The position numbers and the translations under genes are program-made. This document shows positions 8,350 through 16,523 of a stretch of DNA of 49,673 nt, one piece after another. Below the pieces are notes generated by a model, which was not told the DNA's origin, searched no databases, and saw nothing but the letters and a program-made list of their open reading frames with translations. Source of the DNA: Streptomyces mutabilis (lineage in GTDB: Bacteria > Actinomycetota > Actinomycetes > Streptomycetales > Streptomycetaceae); contig NZ_BMTT01000031.1 of assembly GCF_014649815.1 (NCBI RefSeq), positions 1 through 49,673 of the forward strand, given 5' to 3'. The stretch's first letter is position 1. Each line of letters starts with the position of its first letter.

Positions 8350-9330
8350 TCAGTACGCCAGCGAGCGGTCGACGGCATCCAGCACCCGGTCCAGGTCGGG
8401 CAGGTACTCCTCCTCCAGACGCGCCGGCGGATACGGCGCGTGGTAACCGCCGACCCTCAGCACCGGGGCCTCCAGGTGGTAGAAGCAGCGCTCCGTGATC
8501 CGGGCCGCGATCTCCGCGCCCGAGCCCAGGAACACCGGTGCCTCGTGGACCACGACCAGGCGGCGGGTCTTCTCCACCGAGTCCTGGATCGTGTCGAAGT
8601 CGACCGGGGAGATCGAGCGCAGGTCCACGACCTCCAGGGAGCGGCCCTCCTCGGCCGCCGCGTCGGCGACCTCCTGGCAGAGCTTCACCATCGGGCCGTA
8701 CGCGGCCAGCGTGAGGTCGGAGCCCTCGCGCACCACACGCGCGGTGTGCAGCGGGCCCGGGATGGCCTCGGCGTCGACCTCGCCCTTGTCCCAGTAGCGC
8801 CGCTTGGGCTCGAAGTAGATCACCGGGTCGTCGCTCTGGATGGCCTGCTGCATCATCCAGTAGGCGTCCGCCGCGTTCGACGGGGAGACCACCTTGAGGC
8901 CGGCGACGTGCGCGAACAGCGCCTCCGGGGACTCGGAGTGGTGCTCGACCGCGCCGATGCCGCCGCCGTAGGGGATGCGGATGACGACCGGCATCTTGAC
9001 CTTGCCCAGCGAACGGGCGTGCATCTTCGCCAGCTGGGTGACGATCTGGTCGTAGGCCGGGAAGACGAAGCCGTCGAACTGGATCTCCACCACCGGGCGG
9101 TAGCCGCGCAGGGCCAGGCCGATGGCGGTGCCCACGATGCCGGACTCGGCCAGCGGGGTGTCGATGACCCGGTCCTCGCCGAAGTCCTTCTGCAGGCCGT
9201 CGGTGACCCGGAAGACGCCGCCGAGCTTGCCGACGTCCTCGCCCATGATCAGGACCTTGGGGTCCGACTCCAGCGCGCGGCGCAGCGACTCGTTGATCGC
9301 CTTGGCCAGCGCCATCTTTTCGGCTGCCAT
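8350..9330 (-). CDS. bkdB1: Branched-chain alpha-keto acid dehydrogenase E1 beta, copy 1
   Basis: Beta subunit of the thiamine-diphosphate E1 heterotetramer. The 326-aa length is standard. The N-terminal transketolase pyrimidine-binding domain (residues 1-180) shows LIMGEDVG, FGEDRVIDTPLAE and the loop IPYGGGIGAVEHHSESPEALFAHVAGLKV. The C-terminal transketolase domain (about 195-320) carries LEVVDLRSISPVDFDTI and GYHAPYPPARLEEEYLPD. The ATG at 9330 lies one base after the bkdA1 stop, with a GAGGGGG ribosome site inside the upstream gene, so translation is coupled. It acts with bkdA1 to decarboxylate 2-oxoisovalerate, 2-oxoisocaproate and 3-methyl-2-oxovalerate. Confidence 0.92.
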   Translation of the reverse strand: MAAEKMALAKAINESLRRALESDPKVLIMGEDVGKLGGVFRVTDGLQKDFGEDRVIDTPLAESGIVGTAIGLALRGYRPVVEIQFDGFVFPAYDQIVTQLAKMHARSLGKVKMPVVIRIPYGGGIGAVEHHSESPEALFAHVAGLKVVSPSNAADAYWMMQQAIQSDDPVIYFEPKRRYWDKGEVDAEAIPGPLHTARVVREGSDLTLAAYGPMVKLCQEVADAAAEEGRSLEVVDLRSISPVDFDTIQDSVEKTRRLVVVHEAPVFLGSGAEIAARITERCFYHLEAPVLRVGGYHAPYPPARLEEEYLPDLDRVLDAVDRSLAY

Positions 9331-9331
9331 G

Positions 9332-10537
9332 TCAGACCCCCTCGGCCTCTGCGAACGACGCCTGATAGGCGGCGAACTGGGCCCGCTCCTCGTCGACGAG
9401 CGCGTGCCCGTCCGCGTACACGTTCTCGAAGATGGCGAACCGGTCCGGGTCCGGCATGGCACGGACCACTTCGCGCACTCGTTTGCCCAACGCCTCGCTC
9501 TCCGCCTCCAGTTGTCCGAAGAATCCCTCGTCCGCGTGGTCTGCGGACTCCAGGAAGCGGCGGAGGCGCAGGATCGGGTCCTTGGCCTCCCAGGCGGCGC
9601 GCTCGTCGTCGTGCCGGTAGCGGGAGGGGTCGTCCGAGGTGGTGTGGGCGCCCATGCGGTACGTGTACGCCTCGATCAGCGCCGGACCCTCACCGCGCCG
9701 GGCGCGCTCCAGGGCCCAGCGGGTGACGGCGAGGGAGGCGAGGACGTCGTTGCCGTCGACGCGCACGCCCGGGAAGCCGAATCCCTGGGCGCGCTGGTAG
9801 AGCGGCACACGGGTCTGCTTCTCGTTGGACTCGGAGATCGCCCACTGGTTGTTCTGGCAGAAGAACACCACGGGGGCGTTGTAGACGGCGGCGAAGTTGA
9901 ACGCCTCGCTCACATCGCCCTGGCTGGAGGCGCCGTCGCCGAAGTACGCGATCACGCCGGAGTCCGCGCCGTCCTTGGCCACGCCCATCGCGTAGCCGGT
10001 GGCGTGCAGCGCCTGCGAGCCGATGACGATGGTGTAGAGGTGGAAGTTGTTGCTGTTGGGGTCCCAGCCGCCGTTGTTCACGCCGCGGAACATGCCGAGC
10101 AGGTTGGTCGGGTCCACCCCGCGGCACCAGGCGACGCCGTGCTCGCGGTAGGTCGGGAAGACGTAGTCGTCCTCGCGGGTGGCCCGGCCGGAGCCGATCT
10201 GGGCGGCCTCCTGGCCCAGCAGCGAGGCCCACAGACCCAGCTCGCCCTGGCGCTGCAGGGCGGTGGCCTCGGCGTCGAAGCGCCGGGTGAGCACCATGTC
10301 GCGGTACAGGCCGCGCAGCTCGTCGGGGGTGATGTCGGCGACGTACTGGGCGTATTCGGCGTAGGCCGGGTCCTCGGTCCGTTCGCCCTCGGGCGTCAGC
10401 AGCTGCACCAGCTCCGTCTCGGAGCCCTTCGCGGCTGCGGTGCCGGTCTTGCGAGTGGTGCGCTTGGCGCCGGTCGTGCCGGCCGCCTTGCTTCCGGCGC
10501 TGCGTCGCGGCTTGCGCGCGGCAGTGCTCTCGGTCAC
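9332..10537 (-). CDS. bkdA1: Branched-chain alpha-keto acid dehydrogenase E1 alpha, copy 1
   Basis: Alpha subunit of E1, 401 aa. The thiamine-diphosphate motif runs from GDG at 200-202 to NN at 229-230. The first 40 residues are an unusual basic, Ala/Thr-rich, disordered tail (RKPRRSAGSKAAG and similar), about 30 residues longer than needed for the fold and absent from the second copy. The GTG at 10537 has a strong GGAGGAG 4 nt upstream. It heads the operon A1-B1-C1. A candidate promoter (TTCACA, 18 bp, TAACGT on the minus strand) lies about 140 nt upstream and a 22-bp palindrome about 190 nt upstream. Specificity for branched rather than pyruvate substrates is inferred from context. Confidence 0.9.
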   Translation of the reverse strand: MTESTAARKPRRSAGSKAAGTTGAKRTTRKTGTAAAKGSETELVQLLTPEGERTEDPAYAEYAQYVADITPDELRGLYRDMVLTRRFDAEATALQRQGELGLWASLLGQEAAQIGSGRATREDDYVFPTYREHGVAWCRGVDPTNLLGMFRGVNNGGWDPNSNNFHLYTIVIGSQALHATGYAMGVAKDGADSGVIAYFGDGASSQGDVSEAFNFAAVYNAPVVFFCQNNQWAISESNEKQTRVPLYQRAQGFGFPGVRVDGNDVLASLAVTRWALERARRGEGPALIEAYTYRMGAHTTSDDPSRYRHDDERAAWEAKDPILRLRRFLESADHADEGFFGQLEAESEALGKRVREVVRAMPDPDRFAIFENVYADGHALVDEERAQFAAYQASFAEAEGV

Positions 10538-10678
10538 GTGTGCTCCTCCGTCGGTCCGGCCCCCGGGTTCGCCGGAAGCCAGTGCGGCTCACCTGCGGCC
10601 CGGCGGACGCACAAGGGTGGGTGCGGCCCGTTCGGGAACAGGCGTGACAGGTGCCCCGGCGAGCGCCCTGCGAACAGC

Positions 10679-10708
10679 ACGTTACCCAGTGCTCCACATT
10701 TCTGTGAA
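10679..10708 (-). promoter_or_regulatory. Candidate bkdA1 promoter
   Basis: On the minus strand TTCACA (10703-10708) and TAACGT (10679-10684) are separated by 18 bp, giving an untranslated leader of roughly 135 nt. The match to the HrdB consensus is moderate, with no mapped start. Confidence 0.35.
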
Positions 10709-10727
10709 ACCCCTCCTGACCTGCTTT

Positions 10728-10749
10728 TTTACTCGGATTTCCAAGTAAA
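10728..10749. promoter_or_regulatory. 22-bp palindromic operator candidate
   Basis: Arms TTTACTnGGA and TCCnAGTAAA are perfectly complementary over all ten specified pairs except the single degenerate position, with a 2-bp centre. A third half-site TTTACTGG starts exactly 40 bp after the first (10768), a four-helical-turn spacing that suits cooperative binding. It lies between bkdA1 and the response-regulator gene. The binder is unknown; an Lrp/AsnC protein such as the BkdR encoded at 28047 is one candidate. Confidence 0.6.
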
Positions 10750-10842
10750 TCGGCGAAGTGCGGAAGTTTTACTGGTCACAGCCTCGCAGGGGGCCGGAAC
10801 AACGGCACGTTATCCCGGCCACCCCGGGCACGGGAAGAGTCG

Positions 10843-11475
10843 GTGTGTGACACAGAGCGCGTGCCCGAAGACGGAGAAATCCGGGTATTCCTCCTCGACG
10901 ACCACGAGGTCGTCCGCCGTGGCGTGCACGATCTGCTCGCGGGCGAGCCCGACGTCACTGTGCTGGACGTCCGGCTGCCCGACGGCAGCGGCGTGGAGGT
11001 GCGCCGCGAGATCCGCTCCCAAGGCGAGTCCGTGCGGTGCCTCGTGCTGACCTCCTTCGCGGACGACGAGGCCCTCTTCGACGCGATCACGGCGGGCGCC
11101 GGTGGGTACGTCCTCAAGGACATCCGGGGCGCAGAGTTGCCGGGCGCCGTACGGGAAGTGGCCGCGGGCAAGTCGCTGCTCGACCCGGCGGCCACCGCGC
11201 GGGTGCTGGAGCGGCTGCGCGAGGGCGTCACCCGGACCGACGACCGGCTCGCCCGCCTCACCGAACAGGAGCGGCGCATCCTGGAGCTGATCGGCGAGGG
11301 GATGACCAGTCGCGCGATCGGCGAACGGCTGCACCTCGCCGAGAAGACGATCAGAAATCACCTGTCGAGTCTGCTGGCCAAACCCGGAATGCAGCGGCGT
11401 TCGCAGGCGGCGGCCTCGTCGCGCGCCTTCAGGCCGAGAACCGCTGAGAGGCACCGGGCCACTGGGCACCACTGA
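10843..11475 (+). pseudogene. NarL/LuxR-type response regulator, internally deleted and frameshifted
   Basis: A 210-aa relative of DevR/NarL regulators with clear damage. The receiver keeps the acidic pair Asp19-Asp20 (LLDDHEVVRRG), phospho-acceptor Asp42 (VLDVRLPDG), Thr70 and Lys92. The acidic pair and acceptor are only 22 residues apart, where family members have about 45: the second strand, helix 2 and third-strand entry are missing. The gap falls between two PDVxV-like segments, suggesting loss between short direct repeats. The LuxR helix-turn-helix spans about 140-190 and has LLAKPGM where LLAKLGM is usual. After Ala191 the frame changes: one extra T near 11416 would restore FVARLQAENR and a stop at 11447. 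Start GTG 10843 (GGGAAG upstream) or GTG 10861. Confidence 0.72.
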
Positions 11476-11564
11476 GTACCCGGGCGGGGTTCTATTCGGG
11501 ACTCACGTCCCTTCGTGCCGGGGCGACCGCCTCTGTCTCCTTTCCGTCCGCCCGCGCACAGTGG

Positions 11565-11975
11565 GTGCACGCCCTTCGAGCACAGCTCGCCGTCTGCCTG
11601 CTCGGCCGCACCGCCTACGGCCGGGCGGCCACCACCGTGCGCGCTCCGCCCTTCCTCGCCACCGCGCGGCACATCGTGGCCGACGGCCGGGTCCTGCTGC
11701 GCATGGCCAGGAGACGCGGGTACCACCAGGTGTGCGCCGGGAGCGTCGCCGCGTACGGCGCGGACGATCCCGGCTCCGCCGCGCCCGGCGAGAGCCTGTG
11801 GACGGTGCGGGTCGTGGGCAGGTGCCGAACCCACGAACCCAGCGCCGCCGAGATCGACCGGTTCGGTCCGGCACCGCGCCGGGTGGACGGCGAGCCGTTC
11901 GAGCCGGTCCATCCGCGGATCGAGCCGCGGCTCGGGTCGGTGCACGTGACGGAGGGGGCCGCCGGCGTGCTGTGA
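11565..11975 (+). CDS. Pyridoxamine 5'-phosphate oxidase-fold protein
   Basis: A 136-aa split-barrel (PPOX/FMN-binding) protein. Features of the family are the LLGRTAYGRAATTVRAPPFLATARHIVADGRVLLR beginning, the middle AGSVAAYGAD segment, the strand SLWTVRVVGR and the C-terminal VHPRIEPRLGSVHV. Relatives bind FMN or F420 and act as reductases or light/redox sensors; nothing here fixes the substrate. The start is uncertain: GTG 11565 is the first in-frame start and lacks a clear ribosome site. The length is a little short for the family, so a few N-terminal residues may be missing or a start misjudged. Convergent with the kinase gene. Confidence 0.68.
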   Translation: MHALRAQLAVCLLGRTAYGRAATTVRAPPFLATARHIVADGRVLLRMARRRGYHQVCAGSVAAYGADDPGSAAPGESLWTVRVVGRCRTHEPSAAEIDRFGPAPRRVDGEPFEPVHPRIEPRLGSVHVTEGAAGVL

Positions 11976-12002
11976 CGGCCGGCTCGACCGCCCGGGAACG
12001 CG

Positions 12003-12040
12003 ACGCGCGCGTGGCCCGGGGTCGGATCGCACGCGCGCGT
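12003..12040. terminator. Bidirectional hairpin between convergent genes
   Basis: Perfect 11-bp inverted repeat ACGCGCGCGTG / CACGCGCGCGT with a 16-nt loop, in the 80-bp gap between the PPOX-fold gene and the first kinase. Confidence 0.6.
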
Positions 12041-12055
12041 GGGGAGTCGTTCCGG

Positions 12056-13681
12056 TCAGCCGCCTTCGCCACCCGGGGCGGTCGCGCCACCGGTCGGCTC
12101 ACTGCCGGTGCCGCCGGTCGGGTCAGTGCCACCGGTCGGCTCACCACCGCCGTCCGTGGGCTCACCACCGCCGTCCGTGGGCTCGCCACCGCCGTCCGTG
12201 GGCGTGGACGGCTCCGTCTGACCGTCGGTCGGCTCCCCGGTCGGGTCGTCCGTCACGGTCTGGGACGGCGTGTACGACGGCGTGTACGGCTGGTCCCAGT
12301 CCCCGCCGGTGCCTCCGCTGCCGTTGTTCCGGTCCGTTCCCGGGTCGGTGTTCTCCTGCGTCTCCTCGTCGCTCGGCGAAGGGCTGGACGACTCGGTGCC
12401 GGTGCTCTGCGAGGTGGTCGCCGTCGGGCTCTTGTCCGTCTCGCCGCCGTCCTTGCCGCCCCCGTCGTTGTTCAGGGCCAGCGCGACACCGGCGGCGATG
12501 GCGATCACCGCGAGGACGGCCAGTATCCACAGCTTGCCGCGGCCGCCGCCCTTGTTGCCGTGGTTCTCGAAGCCGCCGTCGTCGCTCCCGCCGTAGCCGT
12601 TCGGCAGGATCGGCTGGGGGATCTGCTGGGTGCCGGAGGCGCCGTGGCCGGAGTTCGGCATCACCGCCGTGCCCGCGAGGCCGGCCGCGGTCGGGTGCCG
12701 GCCGTCGTGCGCGACGACCGGGCCGGTGTTCCAGGTGCCGGTGTGGCCGCCCTGTTCGTACAGCATCTGCAGCCCGTACTGGACCAGGCCGCGCATCTCC
12801 TCGGCGGTCTGGAAGCGGTCGTCGGGCTCCTTGGCCAGGGAACGCATCACCAGGCCGTCGAGCTCCGGCGGGCAGGCGTCGGAGGCCTCGGACGGCGGCG
12901 TCGGGATGTCCTGGACGTGCTGGTAGACCACCGACAGCGGGGTCTCGCCGGTGAACGGCGGGCGCAGCGCGAGCAGTTCGTAGAGCAGGCAGCCCGTCGC
13001 GTACAGGTCGGAGCGGTGGTCGACGGCCTTGCCGAGGGCCTGCTCCGGGGAGAGGTACTGCGGGGTGCCCATGACCATGCCGGTCTGCGTCATCGTCGTG
13101 GACGCGCCGTGCAGGGCGCGGGCGATGCCGAAGTCCATCACCTTCACGGCGCCGTTGTCGGTGATGATGACGTTGGCGGGCTTGATGTCGCGGTGCACGA
13201 TGCCGTGCTGGTGCGAGTAGGCCAGCGCCTCCAGGACGCCGGAGACGATGATCAACGCCTGCTCGGGGCCCGGCGCCTCGGCGTTGAGCAGGAGGTCGCG
13301 GATGGTGCGGCCCTCGACGATCTCCATCACGATGTACGGCACGGACTGACCGCCGACGAAGTCCTCGCCGGAGTCGTACACGGCGACGATGGCGTGGTGG
13401 TTGAGCCCGGCCACCGACTGCGCCTCGCGCGTGAAGCGGGCCTTGGAGACCGGGTCCTCGGCGAGATCGGCACGCAGCAGCTTGACCGCCACGGTGCGCC
13501 CGAGGCGGACGTCCTCGGCGGCGAACACCTCGGCCATGCCGCCCCGCCCGAGTCTGCGGGTCAGCCGGTACCGGCCGTCGCCGACCAGGCCGCCGTTGCC
13601 CCAGTTCTCCGGCGCGTCAGACATACCGCCGCCAGATGCCTCGGGTTCGGACGGGCCCTGGGCGCGCTGCTGCTGTGCCAT
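12056..13681 (-). CDS. Transmembrane Ser/Thr protein kinase (PknB-like, no PASTA)
   Basis: Hanks-type kinase of the membrane, 541 aa. The kinase domain spans about 37-300: glycine loop LGRGGMAEV, ATP lysine 67 (VAVKLL), catalytic Asp165 in HRDIKPAN, Asp183 in DFG, and activation loop with several Thr (GASTTMTQTGMVMGTPQYLSPEQA). A Gly/Pro-rich juxtamembrane region leads to one membrane helix at 384-403. The extracellular tail is about 135 residues, Ser/Thr/Pro/Gly/Asp-rich, ending in EPTDGGG repeats; it has no PASTA domain. ATG 13681 has GAGG just upstream; Met20 (13624) is an alternative start. Divergently arranged with a related PASTA kinase. Confidence 0.92.
   Translation of the reverse strand: MAQQQRAQGPSEPEASGGGMSDAPENWGNGGLVGDGRYRLTRRLGRGGMAEVFAAEDVRLGRTVAVKLLRADLAEDPVSKARFTREAQSVAGLNHHAIVAVYDSGEDFVGGQSVPYIVMEIVEGRTIRDLLLNAEAPGPEQALIIVSGVLEALAYSHQHGIVHRDIKPANVIITDNGAVKVMDFGIARALHGASTTMTQTGMVMGTPQYLSPEQALGKAVDHRSDLYATGCLLYELLALRPPFTGETPLSVVYQHVQDIPTPPSEASDACPPELDGLVMRSLAKEPDDRFQTAEEMRGLVQYGLQMLYEQGGHTGTWNTGPVVAHDGRHPTAAGLAGTAVMPNSGHGASGTQQIPQPILPNGYGGSDDGGFENHGNKGGGRGKLWILAVLAVIAIAAGVALALNNDGGGKDGGETDKSPTATTSQSTGTESSSPSPSDEETQENTDPGTDRNNGSGGTGGDWDQPYTPSYTPSQTVTDDPTGEPTDGQTEPSTPTDGGGEPTDGGGEPTDGGGEPTGGTDPTGGTGSEPTGGATAPGGEGG
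12141..12203. repeat. Three tandem 21-bp coding repeats
   Basis: Three head-to-tail copies (12141-12161, 12162-12182, 12183-12203), the first two identical and the third with one substitution. They encode the heptapeptide repeats in the kinase tail. Copy number is likely to vary between strains by slippage. Confidence 0.9.
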
Positions 13682-14027
13682 CAGTCCTCGCCGTCGTTTC
13701 TGCCCGCGGTGCGCGCGGTGTTGTTACGGTCTCCGTCGGCCACGCTACAGCCTCCGCGCAAGCCTCCGGTCCGAGATGGGCTGCCGGGACCGGCATCGAG
13801 ACGGACCGGTCATGAAACCCTGGTTCCGTACTGCCGTGCAAATTCTGTGTGCCGGTAGTACGCCGGCTGTAACGCTTCCGCGACGCTTCTTTCGCGTACG
13901 GTCACGGAACGGGCACCGCGCTTGACGTGTCGGTGCCCTGGGGCAGACTTGGCCGGGAATAGCACTTTCGATCACGAGCGTGCGTGCCGCCGCCAACGGC
14001 GCCGACGCCTATGGGGGACGCGAACAC
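13682..14027. other. Divergent intergenic region between two kinase genes
   Basis: 346 bp that must hold promoters for both kinases. A TTGACG element at 13922-13927 points to the plus-strand kinase. An inverted repeat GCCGG-n7-CCGGC lies near 13850. No ORF with coding character was seen. Confidence 0.55.
13922..13949 (+). promoter_or_regulatory. Candidate promoter of the PASTA kinase
   Basis: TTGACG (13922-13927), 16-bp spacer, CAGACT (13944-13949), giving a leader of about 70 nt before ATG 14028. The -35 is a good match; the -10 is fair. Confidence 0.4.
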
Positions 14028-15686
14028 ATGAGCCAGGACGCCGGACAGGGCCGGTATGCGGGGCGCGCGCTCGCCGGCGGCCGCTACCAGCTGCGCGACT
14101 TGCTCGGCGAGGGCGGCATGGCCTCGGTGCACCTGGCGTACGACTCGGTGCTGGACCGGCAGGTCGCGATCAAGACACTCCACACCGAGCTGGGCCGGGA
14201 GCAGGCCTTCCGCGAGCGCTTCCGCCGCGAGGCCCAGGCAGTGGCCAAGCTCACGCACACCAACATCGTCTCCGTCTTCGACACCGGCGAGGACGACCTG
14301 GGCGGCATGACGACGCCGTACATCGTCATGGAGTACGTCGAGGGCCGGCCGCTCGGCTCGGTGCTCGACGAGGACGTCCGGCAGCAGGGCGCCATGCCCG
14401 CCGACAAGGCGCTGAAGATCACCGCGGACGTGCTGGCGGCGCTGGAGATCAGCCACGAGATGGGCCTGGTCCACCGGGACATCAAGCCGGGCAACGTGAT
14501 GATGACCAAGCGCGGCGTGGTCAAGGTGATGGACTTCGGCATCGCCCGCGCCATGCAGTCCGGCGTGACGTCCATGACGCAGACCGGCATGGTGGTCGGC
14601 ACCCCGCAGTACCTCTCGCCCGAGCAGGCCCTCGGCCGCGGCGTGGACGCCCGATCCGACCTGTACTCGGTCGGCATCATGCTGTTCCAACTGGTCACCG
14701 GGCGTCTGCCGTTCGACGCGGACTCGCCGCTGGCCATCGCGTACGCGCACGTGCAGGAGGAGCCGGTGGCTCCTTCGTCGGTCAACCGCTCGCTGCCGCC
14801 GGCCGTGGACGCGCTGGTGGCCCGCGCGCTGAAGAAGAACCCCAACGAGCGCTTCCCCAGCGCCGAGGCCATGCGCGACGAGTGCCTGCGGGTGGCGGCC
14901 TCCTGCCAGGCGGCTCCGCCGAGCATCGTGCCCGGCGCGCAGACGTCCAGCGGCGCGGGCGTCGGCTCCGCGGTGTTCCCGCCGGTCGACCAGAGCGCCC
15001 CGGCGCCCACCGGACCGGTCCAGACGCCGTACCAGCCGACCCCGACCCCCAACCCGTACGGCACGCCGACCCCCGCGCCCTCTCCGGCGTACGGCTATCC
15101 GCAGCAGGGCGGCTACCCGACGCCGGCCGCGTCGCCGTACGCGCCGCAGCACCCGCAGCCGCAGGGCACGCAGACGCCGCCGCCGTACAACCTCACCCCC
15201 TCCGCCCCGGCGCCCGGCTCCGGAGGCGGCCGCAAGGGCAACAGGATGGTGATCATCGGTTCGATCGTGGTCGCCCTCCTGGTCGTCGGCGGCCTGATCG
15301 GCGCGCTGACCATGGACGACGGCGGGGAGGACGCCAAGGGCGGGGACACCACCGCCAGCGGGTCCCCGTCGCCGTCGAAGGCGGAGGGCTACCGCGGGCC
15401 GGACACGACGAAGACGATCGAGAAGGACGAGTGCACGGAGCCTGAGGAGTCGTACAACGACCCCGATCAGATCAAGGTGCCGGACTTCACCTTCAAGTAC
15501 ATCGGCTCGGTCAAGGAGTGCTTCCAGGCCGCCGGCTGGTCGATGGAGGTCGTCGAGGTCGACGAGAACACCTACGGCGAGGGCTCGGTACGGGACCAGT
15601 TCCCCACGCCCGGCACGGACGTCGACCCCGAGAAGATGCCGACGATCCAGCTCAAGGTGTCGACGGGCAACCCGCCGTCCTCCTGA
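14028..15686 (+). CDS. Transmembrane Ser/Thr protein kinase with PASTA-like domain
   Basis: A 552-aa membrane kinase. Kinase domain about 19-285 with LGEGGMASV, ATP Lys49, catalytic Asp151 (HRDIKPGN), Asp169 of DFG and activation loop VTSMTQTGMVVGTPQYLSPEQA. Residues about 300-400 are a Pro/Gln/Tyr-rich cytosolic linker (repeats of PxPxPYG type). One membrane helix lies near 407-427 (MVIIGSIVVALLVVGGLIGAL). The extracellular part has one PASTA-like domain at about 482-547 (VPDFTFKYIGSVKECFQAAGW to IQLKVSTG), which in this family senses muropeptides or lipid II. ATG 14028 has GGGGGA 9 nt upstream; the frame is open to 13980 without similarity. Followed by a strong terminator. Confidence 0.93.
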   Translation: MSQDAGQGRYAGRALAGGRYQLRDLLGEGGMASVHLAYDSVLDRQVAIKTLHTELGREQAFRERFRREAQAVAKLTHTNIVSVFDTGEDDLGGMTTPYIVMEYVEGRPLGSVLDEDVRQQGAMPADKALKITADVLAALEISHEMGLVHRDIKPGNVMMTKRGVVKVMDFGIARAMQSGVTSMTQTGMVVGTPQYLSPEQALGRGVDARSDLYSVGIMLFQLVTGRLPFDADSPLAIAYAHVQEEPVAPSSVNRSLPPAVDALVARALKKNPNERFPSAEAMRDECLRVAASCQAAPPSIVPGAQTSSGAGVGSAVFPPVDQSAPAPTGPVQTPYQPTPTPNPYGTPTPAPSPAYGYPQQGGYPTPAASPYAPQHPQPQGTQTPPPYNLTPSAPAPGSGGGRKGNRMVIIGSIVVALLVVGGLIGALTMDDGGEDAKGGDTTASGSPSPSKAEGYRGPDTTKTIEKDECTEPEESYNDPDQIKVPDFTFKYIGSVKECFQAAGWSMEVVEVDENTYGEGSVRDQFPTPGTDVDPEKMPTIQLKVSTGNPPSS

Positions 15687-15703
15687 TCACCCGAGACAGG
15701 GCG

Positions 15704-15737
15704 AAGGGCCCGGCGGCCGGTGCCGCCGGGCCCTTCG
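15704..15737. terminator. Strong bidirectional terminator
   Basis: Perfect 15-bp stem (15704-15718 with 15723-15737) and a 4-nt loop between the convergent kinase and Bpa genes. The left arm reads GAAGGGCCCGGCGGC. Confidence 0.88.
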
Positions 15738-15783
15738 TGTCGGTCCTGTGGGTCGTGGCGTTCAGGTGCGCGTGGGCCGGGTT

Positions 15784-16323
15784 CTACAGGTAGGGGCCGC
15801 CGGAGCGGCCGCCCGGGTGCGGCTCCTCGCCCTCCTGGCCCACGCCCGGCGGCAGCGCCCGGCGCATCTGCTCCAGCTGGGCCCGCGCGGCCATCTGCTG
15901 GGCGAACAGCGTGGTCTGGATGCCGTGGAACAGGCCCTCCAGCCAGCCGACCAGCTGTGCCTGGGCGATCCGCAGCTCCGCGTCGGTCGGGGTCGCGTCG
16001 TCCGTGAAGGGCAGGGAGAGCCGTTCCAGCTCCTCGACCAGCTCGGGGGCCAGGCCGTCCTCCAGCTCCTTCACCGAACTGGCGTGGATCTCCTTGAGCC
16101 GGGCCCGGCTCGCCTCGTCCAGGGGCGCGACACGCACCTCCTCCAGCAGCTGCTTGATCATGCTGCCGATCCGCATGACCTTGGCAGGCTGCTCCACCTG
16201 CTCGGTCACCGGAATCTCACGGGAGTCGTCGTCTCCCCCGCCGCCGCTGAGCGCCATTCCGTCCTGGCCGACGACCAGGATCTGGGGGTTCTCCGGCGAC
16301 CTGTCGTTCCTCGGCATCTCCAT
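15784..16323 (-). CDS. bpa: Bacterial proteasome activator Bpa (PafE)
   Basis: A 179-aa ATP-independent activator of the actinobacterial 20S proteasome: a ring of helical bundles docks on the alpha ring and opens the gate. The sequence shows a disordered N-terminus, helical segments at about 45-150 (AKVMRIGSMIKQLLEEVRVAPLD, LVGWLEGLFHGIQTTLFAQQMAARAQLEQMRR), a Gly/Pro linker, and the C-terminal gate-opening motif ending in Pro-Tyr-Leu (HbYX-like, last residues GGPYL). Start ATG 16323 (GAGAGA 7 nt upstream) is preferred to the ATG two codons later, whose GGAG is directly adjacent. It sits away from the usual pup/proteasome operon, as is normal for bpa. Confidence 0.88.
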   Translation of the reverse strand: MEMPRNDRSPENPQILVVGQDGMALSGGGGDDDSREIPVTEQVEQPAKVMRIGSMIKQLLEEVRVAPLDEASRARLKEIHASSVKELEDGLAPELVEELERLSLPFTDDATPTDAELRIAQAQLVGWLEGLFHGIQTTLFAQQMAARAQLEQMRRALPPGVGQEGEEPHPGGRSGGPYL

Positions 16324-16523
16324 GCCGCCATTCTCTCGTACCCGTACGCCTCGACAGGGTGGTGCCCCCGCCGGGCGTTGATCCACCACACCCTGGCGCA
16401 CCGATCCACCACTTTCGGCGGTGTCCGGAATGCCGGGAGGGCCGAGCGATGTGAGGCTTGTTCCGTCGATTTCCGCGACTGGCGATTACTGCGACCGGTC
16501 ATCACCGGGAGGGGATCACGGGC

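Larger units (their letters stand above)
10538..10842. other. Divergent promoter region, bkdA1 / response regulator
   Basis: 305 bp without a gene. The part at 10695-10785 is markedly AT-richer than its surroundings and holds the palindrome at 10728-10749, a lone half-site TTTACTGG at 10768-10775, and a possible bkdA1 promoter at 10679-10708. Confidence 0.65.

Noticed and set aside
6627-8498. 623-codon plus-strand ORF opposite bkdC1
   Set aside because: Typical stop-poor antisense frame in high-GC DNA; His/Arg/Gly-biased product with no family.
12141-12203. Tandem repeats as a CRISPR array
   Set aside because: Units are contiguous without spacers and lie in a coding frame; no cas genes in the window.
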